From Flavobacterium reichenbachii (GTDB lineage: Bacteria; Bacteroidota; Bacteroidia; Flavobacteriales; Flavobacteriaceae): a stretch of 64,000 bases of DNA. Location: positions 39,550 through 103,549 of the forward strand of contig NZ_MUHF01000023.1 in the NCBI RefSeq assembly GCF_002217435.1. The letters are read 5' to 3'. Positions 1 to 9,332 of this stretch are shown here, in pieces. The notes under the pieces are model-generated. The model worked only from the letters and a program-made list of their open reading frames with translations, was not told the origin of the DNA and did not search any database. The position numbers were made by a program, and so were the translations under genes. The first letter of the stretch is position 1, and the number at the start of each line of letters is the position of its first letter.

Positions 1-23
1 GTTGTACCATTATAATGCGTTGT

Positions 24-102
24 GCAATTCCATATTGCGTTGCGCCATCCTAATTCCATAGTGCTATGCACCATTCTAATTCCATAGTGCGATGCACCAT
101 TC
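24..102. repeat. 26-bp tandem repeat, two near-perfect units plus one degenerate
   Basis: Positions 51-76 and 77-102 are the same 26-bp unit (starting TAATTCCATAGTGC, ending ATGCACCATTC) differing at one base. Positions 24-50 are a more diverged copy. Each unit contains the half-palindromes ATAGTGC and GCAC. No coding potential is visible across 1-250, which is the 3' flank of the LpxR-like gene. Confidence 0.75.
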
Positions 103-178
103 TAGTGCTTGAGCTCTTTCAGAGCTATATTGTACATTAAGCAAAAACTAAAAACAATAAATTGAACAGTTCTCAAAT

Positions 179-239
179 ACGGGCTGAAAGCCAACAGACA
201 TCAACATAGTGCAGCGCACTATGAACGGGCTGAAAGTCC
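179..239. repeat. Palindrome flanked by a direct repeat
   Basis: CATAGTGC (205-212) and GCACTATG (216-223) form a perfect inverted repeat with a 3-nt spacer. It lies between two copies of ACGGGCTGAAAG (179-190 and 225-236). The ATAGTGC core also occurs in the tandem repeat at 51-102, so the whole 1-250 interval looks like a small cluster of one repeat family. Confidence 0.65.
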
Positions 240-250
240 AAAATAGCTGA

Positions 251-1210
251 CTAACGCAACAAATACCCCAATCGAATACTCCCAAAGAAATAACCGCTAT
301 TGGTATCATGAACAGGATCTTTTAGTTCTCTGCCGCGGTAGATAAAAGAATAGGAAAAATTAAAATTGTTGTGTCGGTATTTTAATCCGGCTTCGGCGTT
401 GAAACGCAATGGCTCTAAATCAAAAGTTATGGGACTTGTGTTATTAAACATACTTCCCTGAATTGTGCCGTCGTAAAACTGATAATTGACACTTGGCATT
501 GCGTAGAAGTAAAATTCTCTGATATTATACTGCTCTGTATTACTTATCGAAGCGTCGTGCAGATTGGAGTCGTAAACAGGAAGCAGTTTTTTAAATCCGA
601 TACGGGTTAGAAATCCTGTTGAAACGCCAGTAAAAACAGTTCCCAAATTGGCTTCAGACTGAAAATGAAGATCGACAAAATCGTTGTGTTTTGAGGGGAA
701 TAATTTCTTGGAATACATTACATGTGCCTGGAGTGCCAACGCATTATGAATCTGATTTTCCCAGCCATAAACTTTTTTATATCCAATAACATGATGGAAA
801 GCTTCCTGCATTTCTTTACCAAGTGCGTTCTGACCTAAGTAACCTAACTGAAAATCGGTTTTCAGAACCGATTCGCTTTGGTAAAAAAAACTTCTTCCAG
901 CCTCAGCAAAGAGATAGCCCGCAAACGGACGATCGTTTATAGTTACTGCAGCTTCATTAATAAATCGCGGATTATAAATATACTGTCCAATGCGAAACTC
1001 AGTAATTTTTTTATTGATTTTCTCATTTTCATTTTTAGACAAAAACCGATAAAAAAGCTCTAAACCGTTGGTGTAATACATATCATTTTTTGACGATGTG
1101 TATAAGTCATTATCGGTAATGAAACCAATTTCATTTGTTTTTGCCTGTCCAAAAATTAAAGCCGATGCCAATAAAAGCAATACCGTAAAGGCATTTTTAT
1201 TTTCCTTCAT
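251..1210 (-). CDS. Lipid A deacylase LpxR family outer-membrane protein (DUF2219)
   Basis: The product is a predicted 319-aa outer-membrane beta-barrel of the LpxR/DUF2219 family, whose characterised members remove the 3'-acyloxyacyl chain of lipid A. The ATG at 1210 is chosen because it gives a clean signal peptide (MKENKNAFTVLLLLASA, cleaved near FGQA); a longer in-frame start at 1324 would put 38 non-hydrophobic residues before it. The mature N-terminus has the family signature TDND followed by YYTNGLEL, and a downstream HHVIG...GWENQ segment matches the histidine region. It overlaps the end of the upstream transglycosylase gene by 14 bp, which suggests co-transcription. Enzymatic activity is inferred; some family members are uncharacterised. 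Confidence 0.8.
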   Translation of the reverse strand: MKENKNAFTVLLLLASALIFGQAKTNEIGFITDNDLYTSSKNDMYYTNGLELFYRFLSKNENEKINKKITEFRIGQYIYNPRFINEAAVTINDRPFAGYLFAEAGRSFFYQSESVLKTDFQLGYLGQNALGKEMQEAFHHVIGYKKVYGWENQIHNALALQAHVMYSKKLFPSKHNDFVDLHFQSEANLGTVFTGVSTGFLTRIGFKKLLPVYDSNLHDASISNTEQYNIREFYFYAMPSVNYQFYDGTIQGSMFNNTSPITFDLEPLRFNAEAGLKYRHNNFNFSYSFIYRGRELKDPVHDTNSGYFFGSIRLGYLLR

Positions 1211-1970
1211 AATTAATTTTTCCCACTGCACGCATTTCACGAACAATTCTTTCTTTGCGTCTGTTGATATAACTTGAAGATCCTGTGGCTTTAAACTTTC
1301 TTGGATTTGGGAGAATTGCTGCAATTCCGGCGGCTTGCATAGGTGTTAAACTAGAGGCATCTCTTCTGTACCAATGTTCGGTTGCGGCGTATGCACCGTA
1401 AACACCGTCGCCCATTTCAATACTGTTTAAATACACTTCCATGATGCGTTCTTTACCCCAGATTACTTCAATTAAAACAGTAAAATAAGCTTCGAGACCT
1501 TTTCTGAAATAACTTTTCCCCTGCCATAAAAATACGTTTTTGGCTGTTTGCTGCGAAATAGTACTTCCGCCACGAATTCTGCGTCCGCGTTCGTTACTTT
1601 TATACGCTTTTTGCAATGCCTTAAAATCGAAACCATTATGCGTTAAAAAAGTTCCGTCTTCGCTGGCTATTACTGCTTTCTGAAGGTTTTTAGAAATTTT
1701 TTCTATAGGTTCCCAGTCGTGATCAAAGTACACTGCTTTTCCGTCTAATTTATTCTCAATGGCACGAATGATCATTAAGGGCGTAAAAGGCACGGGAATG
1801 TATTTGAAAAAAATTACCGAGCCAATCGATAATCCAAAAAACCATAATGCGGCTTTTATAAAAAACCATTTTATTTTTTCTCCCAGAGAACGCTTCGATT
1901 TCTTAGGCGCTGTCTTTGGTTTTGGTTTATTTGCGGTTGTAGGTTTTGGTGCTGGTTTCTTGACTGCCAT
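1197..1970 (-). CDS. mtgA: Monofunctional biosynthetic peptidoglycan transglycosylase
   Basis: This 257-aa glycosyltransferase-51 enzyme polymerises lipid II into glycan strands and has no transpeptidase domain. A Lys/Pro/Ala-rich cytoplasmic tail (residues 1-27) precedes one membrane anchor (about 36-56). The GT51 motifs are present in order: EDGTFLTHNGFD with the catalytic Glu, GGSTISQQTAKN, a basic KGLEAYF region, and EVYLNSIEMGDGVYG. Length is normal for MtgA. The start codon shares one base with the stop of the upstream oxidoreductase gene (TAATG), a typical coupled arrangement, and its 3' end overlaps the LpxR-like gene. Confidence 0.92.
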   Translation of the reverse strand: MAVKKPAPKPTTANKPKPKTAPKKSKRSLGEKIKWFFIKAALWFFGLSIGSVIFFKYIPVPFTPLMIIRAIENKLDGKAVYFDHDWEPIEKISKNLQKAVIASEDGTFLTHNGFDFKALQKAYKSNERGRRIRGGSTISQQTAKNVFLWQGKSYFRKGLEAYFTVLIEVIWGKERIMEVYLNSIEMGDGVYGAYAATEHWYRRDASSLTPMQAAGIAAILPNPRKFKATGSSSYINRRKERIVREMRAVGKINYEGK

Positions 1971-3082
1971 TATAGTATATCTGCTAATTCTGTTCCTATT
2001 AAACTTCCAATTGCTACACCCATTCCGCCGAGACGCACTCCACAGAACACGTTTTCAGACAGTTGTGTAACAACAGGTTTTTTACTGTTTCCAACACCCA
2101 TAATGCCGCTCCATCGATGGGCAATCTGGAATTCTTGGTTTGGTAAAATTACATTTTTAAGTAAATCTTCCAACTTATTTTGTACAATTTTCGTCTGGCC
2201 GAATTCGGTCGTGGTTTCGGTTTCAAAATCTAAGTTTCGGCCTCCGCCAAGTAAAATTCTGTCGCCAATATTTCTAAAATAATAATAACCGCGGTCTAAA
2301 TGAAATGTTCCTTTTATATCTAAATTCTGAATGGGCTCTGTAATTAAAACCTGGGCTCTGGCAGGTTTTACGGCTCCATTGGTCAAAGATCCGGCAAATC
2401 CGTTGGTGGCAAAAAGTATTTTTTTTGATTTAAAACTAAAATCATCCAGCACGATTTCTACATGATTTCCGGCGTCTGAATATGAAGTTACTGTTTGCTG
2501 ATTCAGAATTAAAATATTTGCTGCAATAGCTTGTTTTAATAATTCCTGCATCATATTTCCAGTATCAATCTGGGCTTCAAAGGGATTAAAAATCAAATAT
2601 TCCTGAATATTTTCGAATCTAAATCGGTCCACTTCTTTCGAAAAAACATCTGCCTTAAAAAGCGGTTTTAGAATTTCGTTAATAAACGGAAGTTTCGAAA
2701 CACATTCATTAAAACCAAAATCATCGTCTTTCAAAAATAATTCGTATCCGCCGTGGGGTCTAAAATCCATCTCCTGATCTCCTACTCTTTTTCTCAGCAG
2801 CTGCAGCCCTTTCCAGCGTTTTTCTATTAATTGAATAACTTCTTCTTCTGAATGCGTTTTTAAATCCTCCATGATTTCAGAAAGACTTCCAAAACAGGCA
2901 AAACCGGCGTTTTTTGTACTGGCGCCTTGTGGAAGCATGCCTTTTTCTAAAATCAGAATTTTGGCCGCCGGAAATCTTTCGCGCAAGCGCAATCCTGCAT
3001 GCAGACCCACAATACCGCTCCCGACAATTGTGTAATCTACAGCTGTGAACCAGTTTTTTAGTTCCCAATAACTTAATTCCAT
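1970..3082 (-). CDS. FAD-dependent amino-acid-oxidase-like oxidoreductase (DAO family)
   Basis: The protein (370 aa from the ATG at 3082) is a DadA/glycine-oxidase-like flavoenzyme. The dinucleotide-binding motif VGSGIVGLHAGLRL lies close to the N-terminus, followed by LILEKG, where the acidic residue contacts the FAD ribose. A C-terminal WSGIMG...GVRLGGMGVAIG segment is the usual FAD-closing region. The ATG at 3082 is preferred to one at 3172, whose extra 30 residues are low-complexity and hydrophobic with no family counterpart. The substrate is unknown. It is the first gene of a three-gene minus-strand operon with mtgA and the LpxR-like gene. Confidence 0.82.
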   Translation of the reverse strand: MELSYWELKNWFTAVDYTIVGSGIVGLHAGLRLRERFPAAKILILEKGMLPQGASTKNAGFACFGSLSEIMEDLKTHSEEEVIQLIEKRWKGLQLLRKRVGDQEMDFRPHGGYELFLKDDDFGFNECVSKLPFINEILKPLFKADVFSKEVDRFRFENIQEYLIFNPFEAQIDTGNMMQELLKQAIAANILILNQQTVTSYSDAGNHVEIVLDDFSFKSKKILFATNGFAGSLTNGAVKPARAQVLITEPIQNLDIKGTFHLDRGYYYFRNIGDRILLGGGRNLDFETETTTEFGQTKIVQNKLEDLLKNVILPNQEFQIAHRWSGIMGVGNSKKPVVTQLSENVFCGVRLGGMGVAIGSLIGTELADIL

Positions 3083-3280
3083 TTTAGACTTTTTTATAAA
3101 AATAATAATTTTTTTGAACCATATGAGTAATATAAGTTCATTTAAACATTCTAAATCTTTATTCTTTACCATTAAGAGATGAAGAAAATTAAGTATTGCT
3201 TGTTAATCTGGCGAATAAAATATTTAAAAATCTAAATTTGATGAACTTATATAACTTACATGGTTTAACCTTTTTTAACA

Positions 3281-3310
3281 TTTTGTTGCAAAATTATATT
3301 CGTATTTTTA
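3281..3310 (+). promoter_or_regulatory. Bacteroidota-type promoter for the S9 peptidase gene
   Basis: TTTTG (3281-3285) is followed after 17 nt by TATTTTTA (3303-3310), seven of eight matches to the TAnnTTTG -7 element. The coding start is 26 nt downstream. It sits in the divergent intergenic region between the FAD oxidoreductase and the peptidase. Confidence 0.55.
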
Positions 3311-3336
3311 GCGCCACAAAAAAATAGATTTTTTAT

Positions 3337-5238
3337 ATGAAAAAAATAGTAGTAACAACCTTAATAATGATGAGTTTAAATGCTATCGGACAAAATGTAA
3401 TGTCACCAGAATTGTTATGGAAATTAGGAAGAGTAACACCGCTTGGTCTTTCTAAAGATGAAAAAAATATTGTTTTTAAAGTTTCTACACCTTCTGTAGC
3501 AGAAAACAAGTCGAATTCTAAATTCTACATTCTGCCCGTAAACGGCGGAACTGCAACTGAAGTTAAGGAAATCAAAGAATTATTGAAAGACAAAAATATT
3601 TCGCCAGACGGAAAATTTTTAGTGTACAATGAAGAAGTAAAAATCGAGAAAGTTTTAGGAAAAGATTTTTACCCAAGCCTAGACAAATCTGATGCCCAGA
3701 TTTATGACGGTTTAGATTATCGCCATTGGGATACGTGGAACGAAGGTAAATTTAATCATGTTTTTTATAAAGAAAACAAAAACGGTGCTGCCGGAATCGA
3801 CATTTTAAAAGGTGAAACTTTTGGCAGTCCTCAGAAACCTTTTGGTGGCGACGAAGATTACATCTGGTCGCCGGACAGCAAAAGCATTTTGTATGTATGC
3901 AAGAAAAAAGCCGGAACTGATTATGCTATTTCTACAAATACTAATATTTATGAGTACAATTTAGAAACTCAAAAAACAATAAACAGAACCGAAGACAATT
4001 TGGGTTACGACACGGCTCCTCAATTTTCTCCAACAGGAAATCTAACCTGGCTGCAAATGAAACGCGACGGTTATGAGGCGGATAAAAACAATTTGATTGT
4101 AGAGTTTAAGGGAATGAAAATGAACTTAACAGCTAATTGGGACGGAACTGTAGATCATTTTATCTGGAGTAAAGATGGCAAAAAAGTATTTTTTGTTGCA
4201 GCAACCGACGGTACAAAACAACTTTTTGAAGTAAACTTTCCCGGACTGACCAAAATTGCAGTTCAGGTTCGCCAGCTTACCAATGGTGATTTTGATGTAA
4301 ATGATTTGGTTGGTTTTTCTGGCGATGAGATTATTGTAACCCGCACTGATATGAATCATGCTGCAGAAATTTTTTCTTTCAACTTAAAGAAAAATAGCTG
4401 GAAACAATTGTCTAATGTAAATACTGAAACTTATAAAACATTGACGTTAAGCAAAACCGAGAAACGTTATGTTACGACTACAGACGGCAAAAAAATGCTG
4501 GTATGGGTGATCCTTCCTCCAAATTTTGATGCGTCTAAAAAATATCCAACTTTATTATTCTGTCAGGGAGGACCACAAAGTCCGCTGACACAATCGTATT
4601 CTTTCCGTTGGAATTTCTCTTTGATGGCTGCAAAAGGTTATGTAGTAGTAGCGCCAAACCGCCGCGGGATGCCGGGTCATGGTGTTGAATGGAACGAACA
4701 GATTAGTAAAGACTGGGGCGGACAGGTTATGGACGATTACCTTTCTGCAATTGATGATGTTTCTAAAGAAAGCTACGTTGATAAAAGCCGTGTAGGTTGT
4801 GTGGGTGCAAGTTACGGAGGATATTCTGTGTTTTATCTGGCTGGAATCCACAAAAATCGTTTCAAAACCTTTATCGCTCATGACGGAGTTTTTAATACTG
4901 TAAGTATGTTGGGAACTACAGAAGAAGTTTTCTTTAACAACTGGGATTTTGGCGGACCGTACTGGGAAAAAGATAATGTGGCAGCACAAAAAGCTTATAC
5001 TACTTTTAATCCTGCAACTTTGGTGCAAAACTGGAACAAACCAATTTTGATTTTTCAGGGAGGAAAAGATTACCGTGTGCCGATTGGACAAGGGCAAGAA
5101 GCTTTTCAGGCTGCACAGTTAAGAGGAATCAAAAGCAGATTTGTATATTTTCCAGATGAAAATCACTGGGTTTTACACCCGCAAAATGCTCAGGTTTGGC
5201 AGGGAGAATTTTTTAAATGGCTGAACGAGACCTTGTAA
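3337..5238 (+). CDS. Secreted S9 family (prolyl-oligopeptidase/DPP-like) peptidase
   Basis: This 633-aa exported serine peptidase probably trims oligopeptides in the periplasm. A signal peptide (MKKIVVTTLIMMSLNAIGQ) is followed by a beta-propeller (about residues 25-370, with TolB-like motifs such as WSPDSKSILY and WSKDGKKVFF) and an alpha/beta-hydrolase domain. The catalytic triad is visible: Ser in GASYGGYS, Asp in GGKDYRVPIGQ, His in DENHWVLHP. Length and order match acylaminoacyl-peptidase/dipeptidyl-peptidase family members. It is monocistronic, with its own promoter upstream and a terminator at 5261. Confidence 0.92.
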   Translation: MKKIVVTTLIMMSLNAIGQNVMSPELLWKLGRVTPLGLSKDEKNIVFKVSTPSVAENKSNSKFYILPVNGGTATEVKEIKELLKDKNISPDGKFLVYNEEVKIEKVLGKDFYPSLDKSDAQIYDGLDYRHWDTWNEGKFNHVFYKENKNGAAGIDILKGETFGSPQKPFGGDEDYIWSPDSKSILYVCKKKAGTDYAISTNTNIYEYNLETQKTINRTEDNLGYDTAPQFSPTGNLTWLQMKRDGYEADKNNLIVEFKGMKMNLTANWDGTVDHFIWSKDGKKVFFVAATDGTKQLFEVNFPGLTKIAVQVRQLTNGDFDVNDLVGFSGDEIIVTRTDMNHAAEIFSFNLKKNSWKQLSNVNTETYKTLTLSKTEKRYVTTTDGKKMLVWVILPPNFDASKKYPTLLFCQGGPQSPLTQSYSFRWNFSLMAAKGYVVVAPNRRGMPGHGVEWNEQISKDWGGQVMDDYLSAIDDVSKESYVDKSRVGCVGASYGGYSVFYLAGIHKNRFKTFIAHDGVFNTVSMLGTTEEVFFNNWDFGGPYWEKDNVAAQKAYTTFNPATLVQNWNKPILIFQGGKDYRVPIGQGQEAFQAAQLRGIKSRFVYFPDENHWVLHPQNAQVWQGEFFKWLNETL

Positions 5239-5260
5239 TTTAATTCAGACAAACACAGCA

Positions 5261-5298
5261 AAGCCGTAGATTTATTATATAATCTACGGCTTTTTTGT
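5261..5298 (+). terminator. Rho-independent terminator of the S9 peptidase gene
   Basis: A perfect 12-bp stem (AAGCCGTAGATT at 5261-5272 pairing with 5281-5292), an 8-nt loop and a T-rich tail follow the stop codon by 22 nt. Confidence 0.9.
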
Positions 5299-5419
5299 TT
5301 TCAAAAAATTAAAATTATATAAAACTTTGAGTTGGCATTTTATCTTTTAAATAGATTTTTTAGATAAATTGCAAATGTTTACAGACACAGAATAACACCA
5401 CAAATCCAACGCCGCATTT

Positions 5420-7861
5420 ATGGAAAGCAAAAAAAATTACATGCCAGTCAAGGTTCTCTTTAGTTATGTTGCTTTATTGGCATTGGTAGTTACTGTAGGT
5501 TGGTTTTTATATTCTGAAAATGTAGTTTATAATAAACTGGAAGACAAGATTGCGTTTGAAAAAACCAAAATTTTGAGAGTTAGCAAATTGTTTTCTAACG
5601 TATATAAAACGGAGAGTTTAGCGAGACAAACCATTCAAAACAATTCGCAAAAAGATTTTAATAATTACCTGATCGAAACCGATTCGCTGCGTCTGCGTAT
5701 AGATACTTTAAAACAAATTGTTACGACGCAATATCAGAAAACACTGCTAGACAGCGTAACCTATTTATTGGCTGAAAAAACCAAGAATATAAAGCAGTTA
5801 AAAGAAATAAAAAACAAGGCAGATGACGAAGTTTCTGTAAACTCGGCCATTGACGAGATTACAAAAATGGAGTTTAACTTACGTAAATTAGAACTTCAGG
5901 ATTTTACCAAAAATCCGAATCAGCTTGGGAGTTACCAGCGTAATGTCTTGCAGCAGTATGTAGATTATCTCAATCAAAATATTCCTGACGACAGCACTAA
6001 TACTTTGAGCAAACGAGCCTCAGATTCTATTTTGGCTAATTCGAAGAAACTCTTGAGTTCGGTAAAACTGCGTGCCGAAAAAAAGAAAGAATCACTGGAT
6101 TTTGAAGAGAATAAATTACTGCAGACCGAAATGGCGATTTCTGATCAGCTTAGAAAAGTTCTTAGAATTATTGAGCGCGAAATCATAATCAACTCCATAA
6201 AAAATAATTCACTTAAAGAGAAATCATTAAAAAGGGTCAACGAGATTGTTACTGCTTCTGCCGTAATCGGTTTATTGCTTACTGTATTTTTCTCAATTCT
6301 TATTGTAAGCGATTCGACTAAATCTCAGTTGTATAAAAAACAGCTGGAAATTGCCAACTTTAAAACCAAAAATCTTCTAAAAAGTCGTGAACAATTAATC
6401 TCAACCGTAAGCCACGATTTAAAAACACCGTTGAGTACGATTGTAGGTTATTCTGAACTTTTAGGGAATTCAGAGGTAAATACGAAGCAGTCTTATTTTA
6501 TAAAAAACATCAAAAATTCGTCAGAGTACATTACACAATTGGTACAGGATTTATTGGATTTTTCTCAGATTGAAGCCGGAAAAATTACAATAGAAAAAGT
6601 TCCGTTTTTACTTCCGGAAATTGTTGAAGATGTTGCGCGTAACATTCAAACCGTTTACAAACAGAAAAACATTGATTTAATTATTAATGTTGATGAAAAA
6701 CTGCAGACCAGAATTGTTGGAGATCCGTTTCGATTGAAGCAGGTTTTAACCAACATTATCGGGAATGCTTATAAATTTACAGAAACAGGCTACATCAAAA
6801 TTGGCGCTTACATAACAGACGACAATAACTTTTTTGTAGTAAATATTGAAGATACCGGAATTGGAATTGAAAAAGGAAATCAAAAATTGGTTTTTGAAGA
6901 ATTTGCGCAGGCGAATGAAAACATTGAAAAAAAATACGGCGGAACAGGTTTAGGATTGGCAATCTGCCAGAAAATAATTTCGATTCTGGGCGGAAAATTA
7001 AATCTGGAAAGTACATTTGGAAAGGGAAGCACCTTTGAAGTTACGCTTCCGCTGCTTTTCGACCACAGTCAAAATACGATTGAAGAAGTTAAAAAACCTA
7101 TTTTAAGAAATACTACGCAGCAAACCTTTGTTGTTGTAGACGACGACATCAATCTTTTAAATTTAACCAGCAGCGTTTTAAAACAGGAAAACCATAAAGT
7201 TTTATCCTTTAATAATGCTGCAAAAGCACTTGAGGCAATTCAGAGCACGAATTATGATTTTGTGATTACCGACATTCAGATGCCGGAAATGGATGGTTTT
7301 ATGTTTCTGGAAAAACTAAAAAAACTTCCCGGGTCTGTGTATGATAAACAGCCTGTAATTGCTTTAACAGGAAGAACAGATTTAGATTTTTCTGTGTACA
7401 AAGATGCGGGTTTTACTACGGTGGTAAAAAAACCTTATTCTCCAAAGATATTGTTAGAAACCATTCATCATATTTTAGATAATGATGTGCTTCCAAATGT
7501 TGAGATTAGTGATATCGAAGATCATAATTCGTCTCAATTGTATTCGCTGGATACTCTTTACGAGTTTTTAGGCAATGACAACGAAGCTTTAAAAGAAGTT
7601 ATAAAATCCTTTATAGACAGTAGCATAGAAAATCTTGCTCTTTTGCAAACTGCTATTGCAGAACAGAATACAGAGGAAGCCAGATCTATTGCGCACCGAA
7701 TTGCACCTATGTTTAAACAAATTCAGGCACGTGAAATTGGTGAAATGCTGAAAAGAATAGAAAAACAGGAAATTGATATTTCTGAGATGAACGTCATGTA
7801 CAAAGATCTAAAAAACAGAACCGATTTGCTGTTTGCTGAGCTAAAACAGGAATTGGCTTAG
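5420..7861 (+). CDS. Hybrid sensor histidine kinase with receiver and Hpt domains
   Basis: An 813-aa membrane phosphorelay protein. TM1 is at about residues 11-30, followed by a roughly 245-residue extracytoplasmic region rich in long helices, then TM2 at about 277-297. The kinase core has the phosphoacceptor His332 in SHDLKTPLSTIVGYSELL, an N-box (NIIGNAYKF), and G-boxes DTGIGIE and GGTGLGLAI. A receiver domain follows with Asp618 in ITDIQMPEMDGF, then a C-terminal Hpt domain with His759 in IAHRIAPMFK. One protein therefore carries the full His-Asp-His relay. It converges with the sigma54-type regulator, overlapping by 4 bp, which is the likely final acceptor. The ligand is unknown. Confidence 0.95.
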   Translation: MESKKNYMPVKVLFSYVALLALVVTVGWFLYSENVVYNKLEDKIAFEKTKILRVSKLFSNVYKTESLARQTIQNNSQKDFNNYLIETDSLRLRIDTLKQIVTTQYQKTLLDSVTYLLAEKTKNIKQLKEIKNKADDEVSVNSAIDEITKMEFNLRKLELQDFTKNPNQLGSYQRNVLQQYVDYLNQNIPDDSTNTLSKRASDSILANSKKLLSSVKLRAEKKKESLDFEENKLLQTEMAISDQLRKVLRIIEREIIINSIKNNSLKEKSLKRVNEIVTASAVIGLLLTVFFSILIVSDSTKSQLYKKQLEIANFKTKNLLKSREQLISTVSHDLKTPLSTIVGYSELLGNSEVNTKQSYFIKNIKNSSEYITQLVQDLLDFSQIEAGKITIEKVPFLLPEIVEDVARNIQTVYKQKNIDLIINVDEKLQTRIVGDPFRLKQVLTNIIGNAYKFTETGYIKIGAYITDDNNFFVVNIEDTGIGIEKGNQKLVFEEFAQANENIEKKYGGTGLGLAICQKIISILGGKLNLESTFGKGSTFEVTLPLLFDHSQNTIEEVKKPILRNTTQQTFVVVDDDINLLNLTSSVLKQENHKVLSFNNAAKALEAIQSTNYDFVITDIQMPEMDGFMFLEKLKKLPGSVYDKQPVIALTGRTDLDFSVYKDAGFTTVVKKPYSPKILLETIHHILDNDVLPNVEISDIEDHNSSQLYSLDTLYEFLGNDNEALKEVIKSFIDSSIENLALLQTAIAEQNTEEARSIAHRIAPMFKQIQAREIGEMLKRIEKQEIDISEMNVMYKDLKNRTDLLFAELKQELA

Positions 7862-9204
7862 TCTATATTGTATTGCTTCAATTTATTGTAAAGTGTTTTT
7901 CTGGTAATTTTAAGCAGTTTTGCAGCTTCAGATTTGTTATTCTGCGCTTTAGATAAAGCGTGAATAATGGCTTCTTTTTCATTTTCTGATAATGAAAAAT
8001 TACCTCCTGAGCTTTGTGATCTTTGTATTTGAAAAAATTCTGCCGGCAGTACATCTGTTTGTATAAAATCGCCCTGAGATAAAAGTGTAGCTCGTTTAAC
8101 GCAGTTTTGCAATTCACGTAAATTTCCCGGCCAGCTGTAATTTTGAAATATAGTAACAACTTCTGGAGAAAATCCGACGATGTCTTTATTGAGCTGCTGA
8201 TTGGCTTTTTCCAGAAAATAATCAGCAAAAACCATCAAATCTTCTTCTCGGTCTTTTAAAGATGGCGACTGAATCGAAAACTCGTTGATTCTATGGTATA
8301 AATCTTCTCTAAAATCACCGTTTTTTACTGCTTCCCGTAAATCTTCGTTTGTAGCGGTAATAATTCTTATATCGACGTTTATTTCTTTATTGCTTCCAAC
8401 AGGTTTTATTTTTCGTTCCTGAAGCGCACGCAATAGCTGAATCTGGTTTTCATAAGAAAGGTTTCCTATTTCATCCAAGAACAATGTTCCGCCGTTTGCT
8501 GCTTCAAAATATCCCATTTTATCACTGATTGCTCCGGTGAAAGATCCCTTTAAGTGACCAAAAAATTCACTGGCCGCCAATTCTTTTGGAATTGCACCAC
8601 AATCGACTGCAATAAAATTGTTGTTTTTTCTATTGCTCTGCTGATGAATACTTTTGGCAATAATTTCTTTTCCTGTGCCGCTTTCGCCAATAATTAAAAC
8701 TGACATATCTGTTGGACTTACCAATTGAATATGATCTAATAATTTTTTTGAGGCAGTAGAAATTCCTTTTACAAATTCATTTTCAACTGCTGCGGGCTTT
8801 TTATTTGATTTCTTCTCTTTTACCGGCGTTTCTTTTTCTTCTTTTGGAAGCTGTAATGCATTTGTAATAACCAGTAAAACTTCATCCGGATTAAAAGGTT
8901 TGGAGATATAATCTGCAGCACCGTTCTTAATTGCTTTAACGGCAGTATTTACATCAGAGTAGCCCGTCATTAAGATTACGGGAATTTCAGGATAATCATT
9001 TTTGATTTCAGACATTAGTCCAATGCCATCAGAATCAGGCAGGCGCAGATCGGTCAAAATCAAATCAAAAGATTCGTTTTTAATCGCAAGCCGTGCCTCT
9101 GCAGCAGAGAAAGCTATCGTTACATCGTATGCTTTTTTAACTAGAAATTTTTCTAATAATTTGCAAAACGAAATGTCATCTTCTATTAATAATATCTTTG
9201 GCAT
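7858..9204 (-). CDS. Sigma54-interacting response regulator (NtrC family)
   Basis: This 448-aa activator has a receiver domain (phospho-acceptor Asp52 in ILTDLRLPDSDG), a charged Lys-rich linker (about 120-145), a sigma54 AAA+ domain and a C-terminal Fis-type helix-turn-helix (NNKSEAAKLLKITRKTLYNKL). The Walker A motif is GESGTGKE, and the sigma54-contact loop reads GSFTGA in place of the consensus GAFTGA. The convergent hybrid kinase is the obvious partner. The adjacent PepSY-like array is a plausible target, but I could not find a good -24/-12 promoter there. The stop overlaps the kinase stop (TTAG), so 3' ends are shared. Confidence 0.95.
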   Translation of the reverse strand: MPKILLIEDDISFCKLLEKFLVKKAYDVTIAFSAAEARLAIKNESFDLILTDLRLPDSDGIGLMSEIKNDYPEIPVILMTGYSDVNTAVKAIKNGAADYISKPFNPDEVLLVITNALQLPKEEKETPVKEKKSNKKPAAVENEFVKGISTASKKLLDHIQLVSPTDMSVLIIGESGTGKEIIAKSIHQQSNRKNNNFIAVDCGAIPKELAASEFFGHLKGSFTGAISDKMGYFEAANGGTLFLDEIGNLSYENQIQLLRALQERKIKPVGSNKEINVDIRIITATNEDLREAVKNGDFREDLYHRINEFSIQSPSLKDREEDLMVFADYFLEKANQQLNKDIVGFSPEVVTIFQNYSWPGNLRELQNCVKRATLLSQGDFIQTDVLPAEFFQIQRSQSSGGNFSLSENEKEAIIHALSKAQNNKSEAAKLLKITRKTLYNKLKQYNID

Positions 9205-9267
9205 TTGCTTTTTGGGACTTTTTTGCTAAAATAAGACTATTAAAATTGTCTTTTCACAAAATTATGC

Positions 9268-9301
9268 AAAAAAAAAGAGATTGCTGTAAGCAATCTCTTT
9301 T
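9268..9301 (-). terminator. Terminator of the PepSY-like operon
   Basis: A 13-bp perfect stem (9273-9285 with 9289-9301, core AGAGATTGCT) with a 3-nt loop is followed on the minus strand by a run of T. It separates the PepSY-like array from the response regulator gene on the same strand, so the two are likely separate transcripts. Confidence 0.85.
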
Positions 9302-9332
9302 TCACCAAAAACATAAATCTAAATTCACCTAA

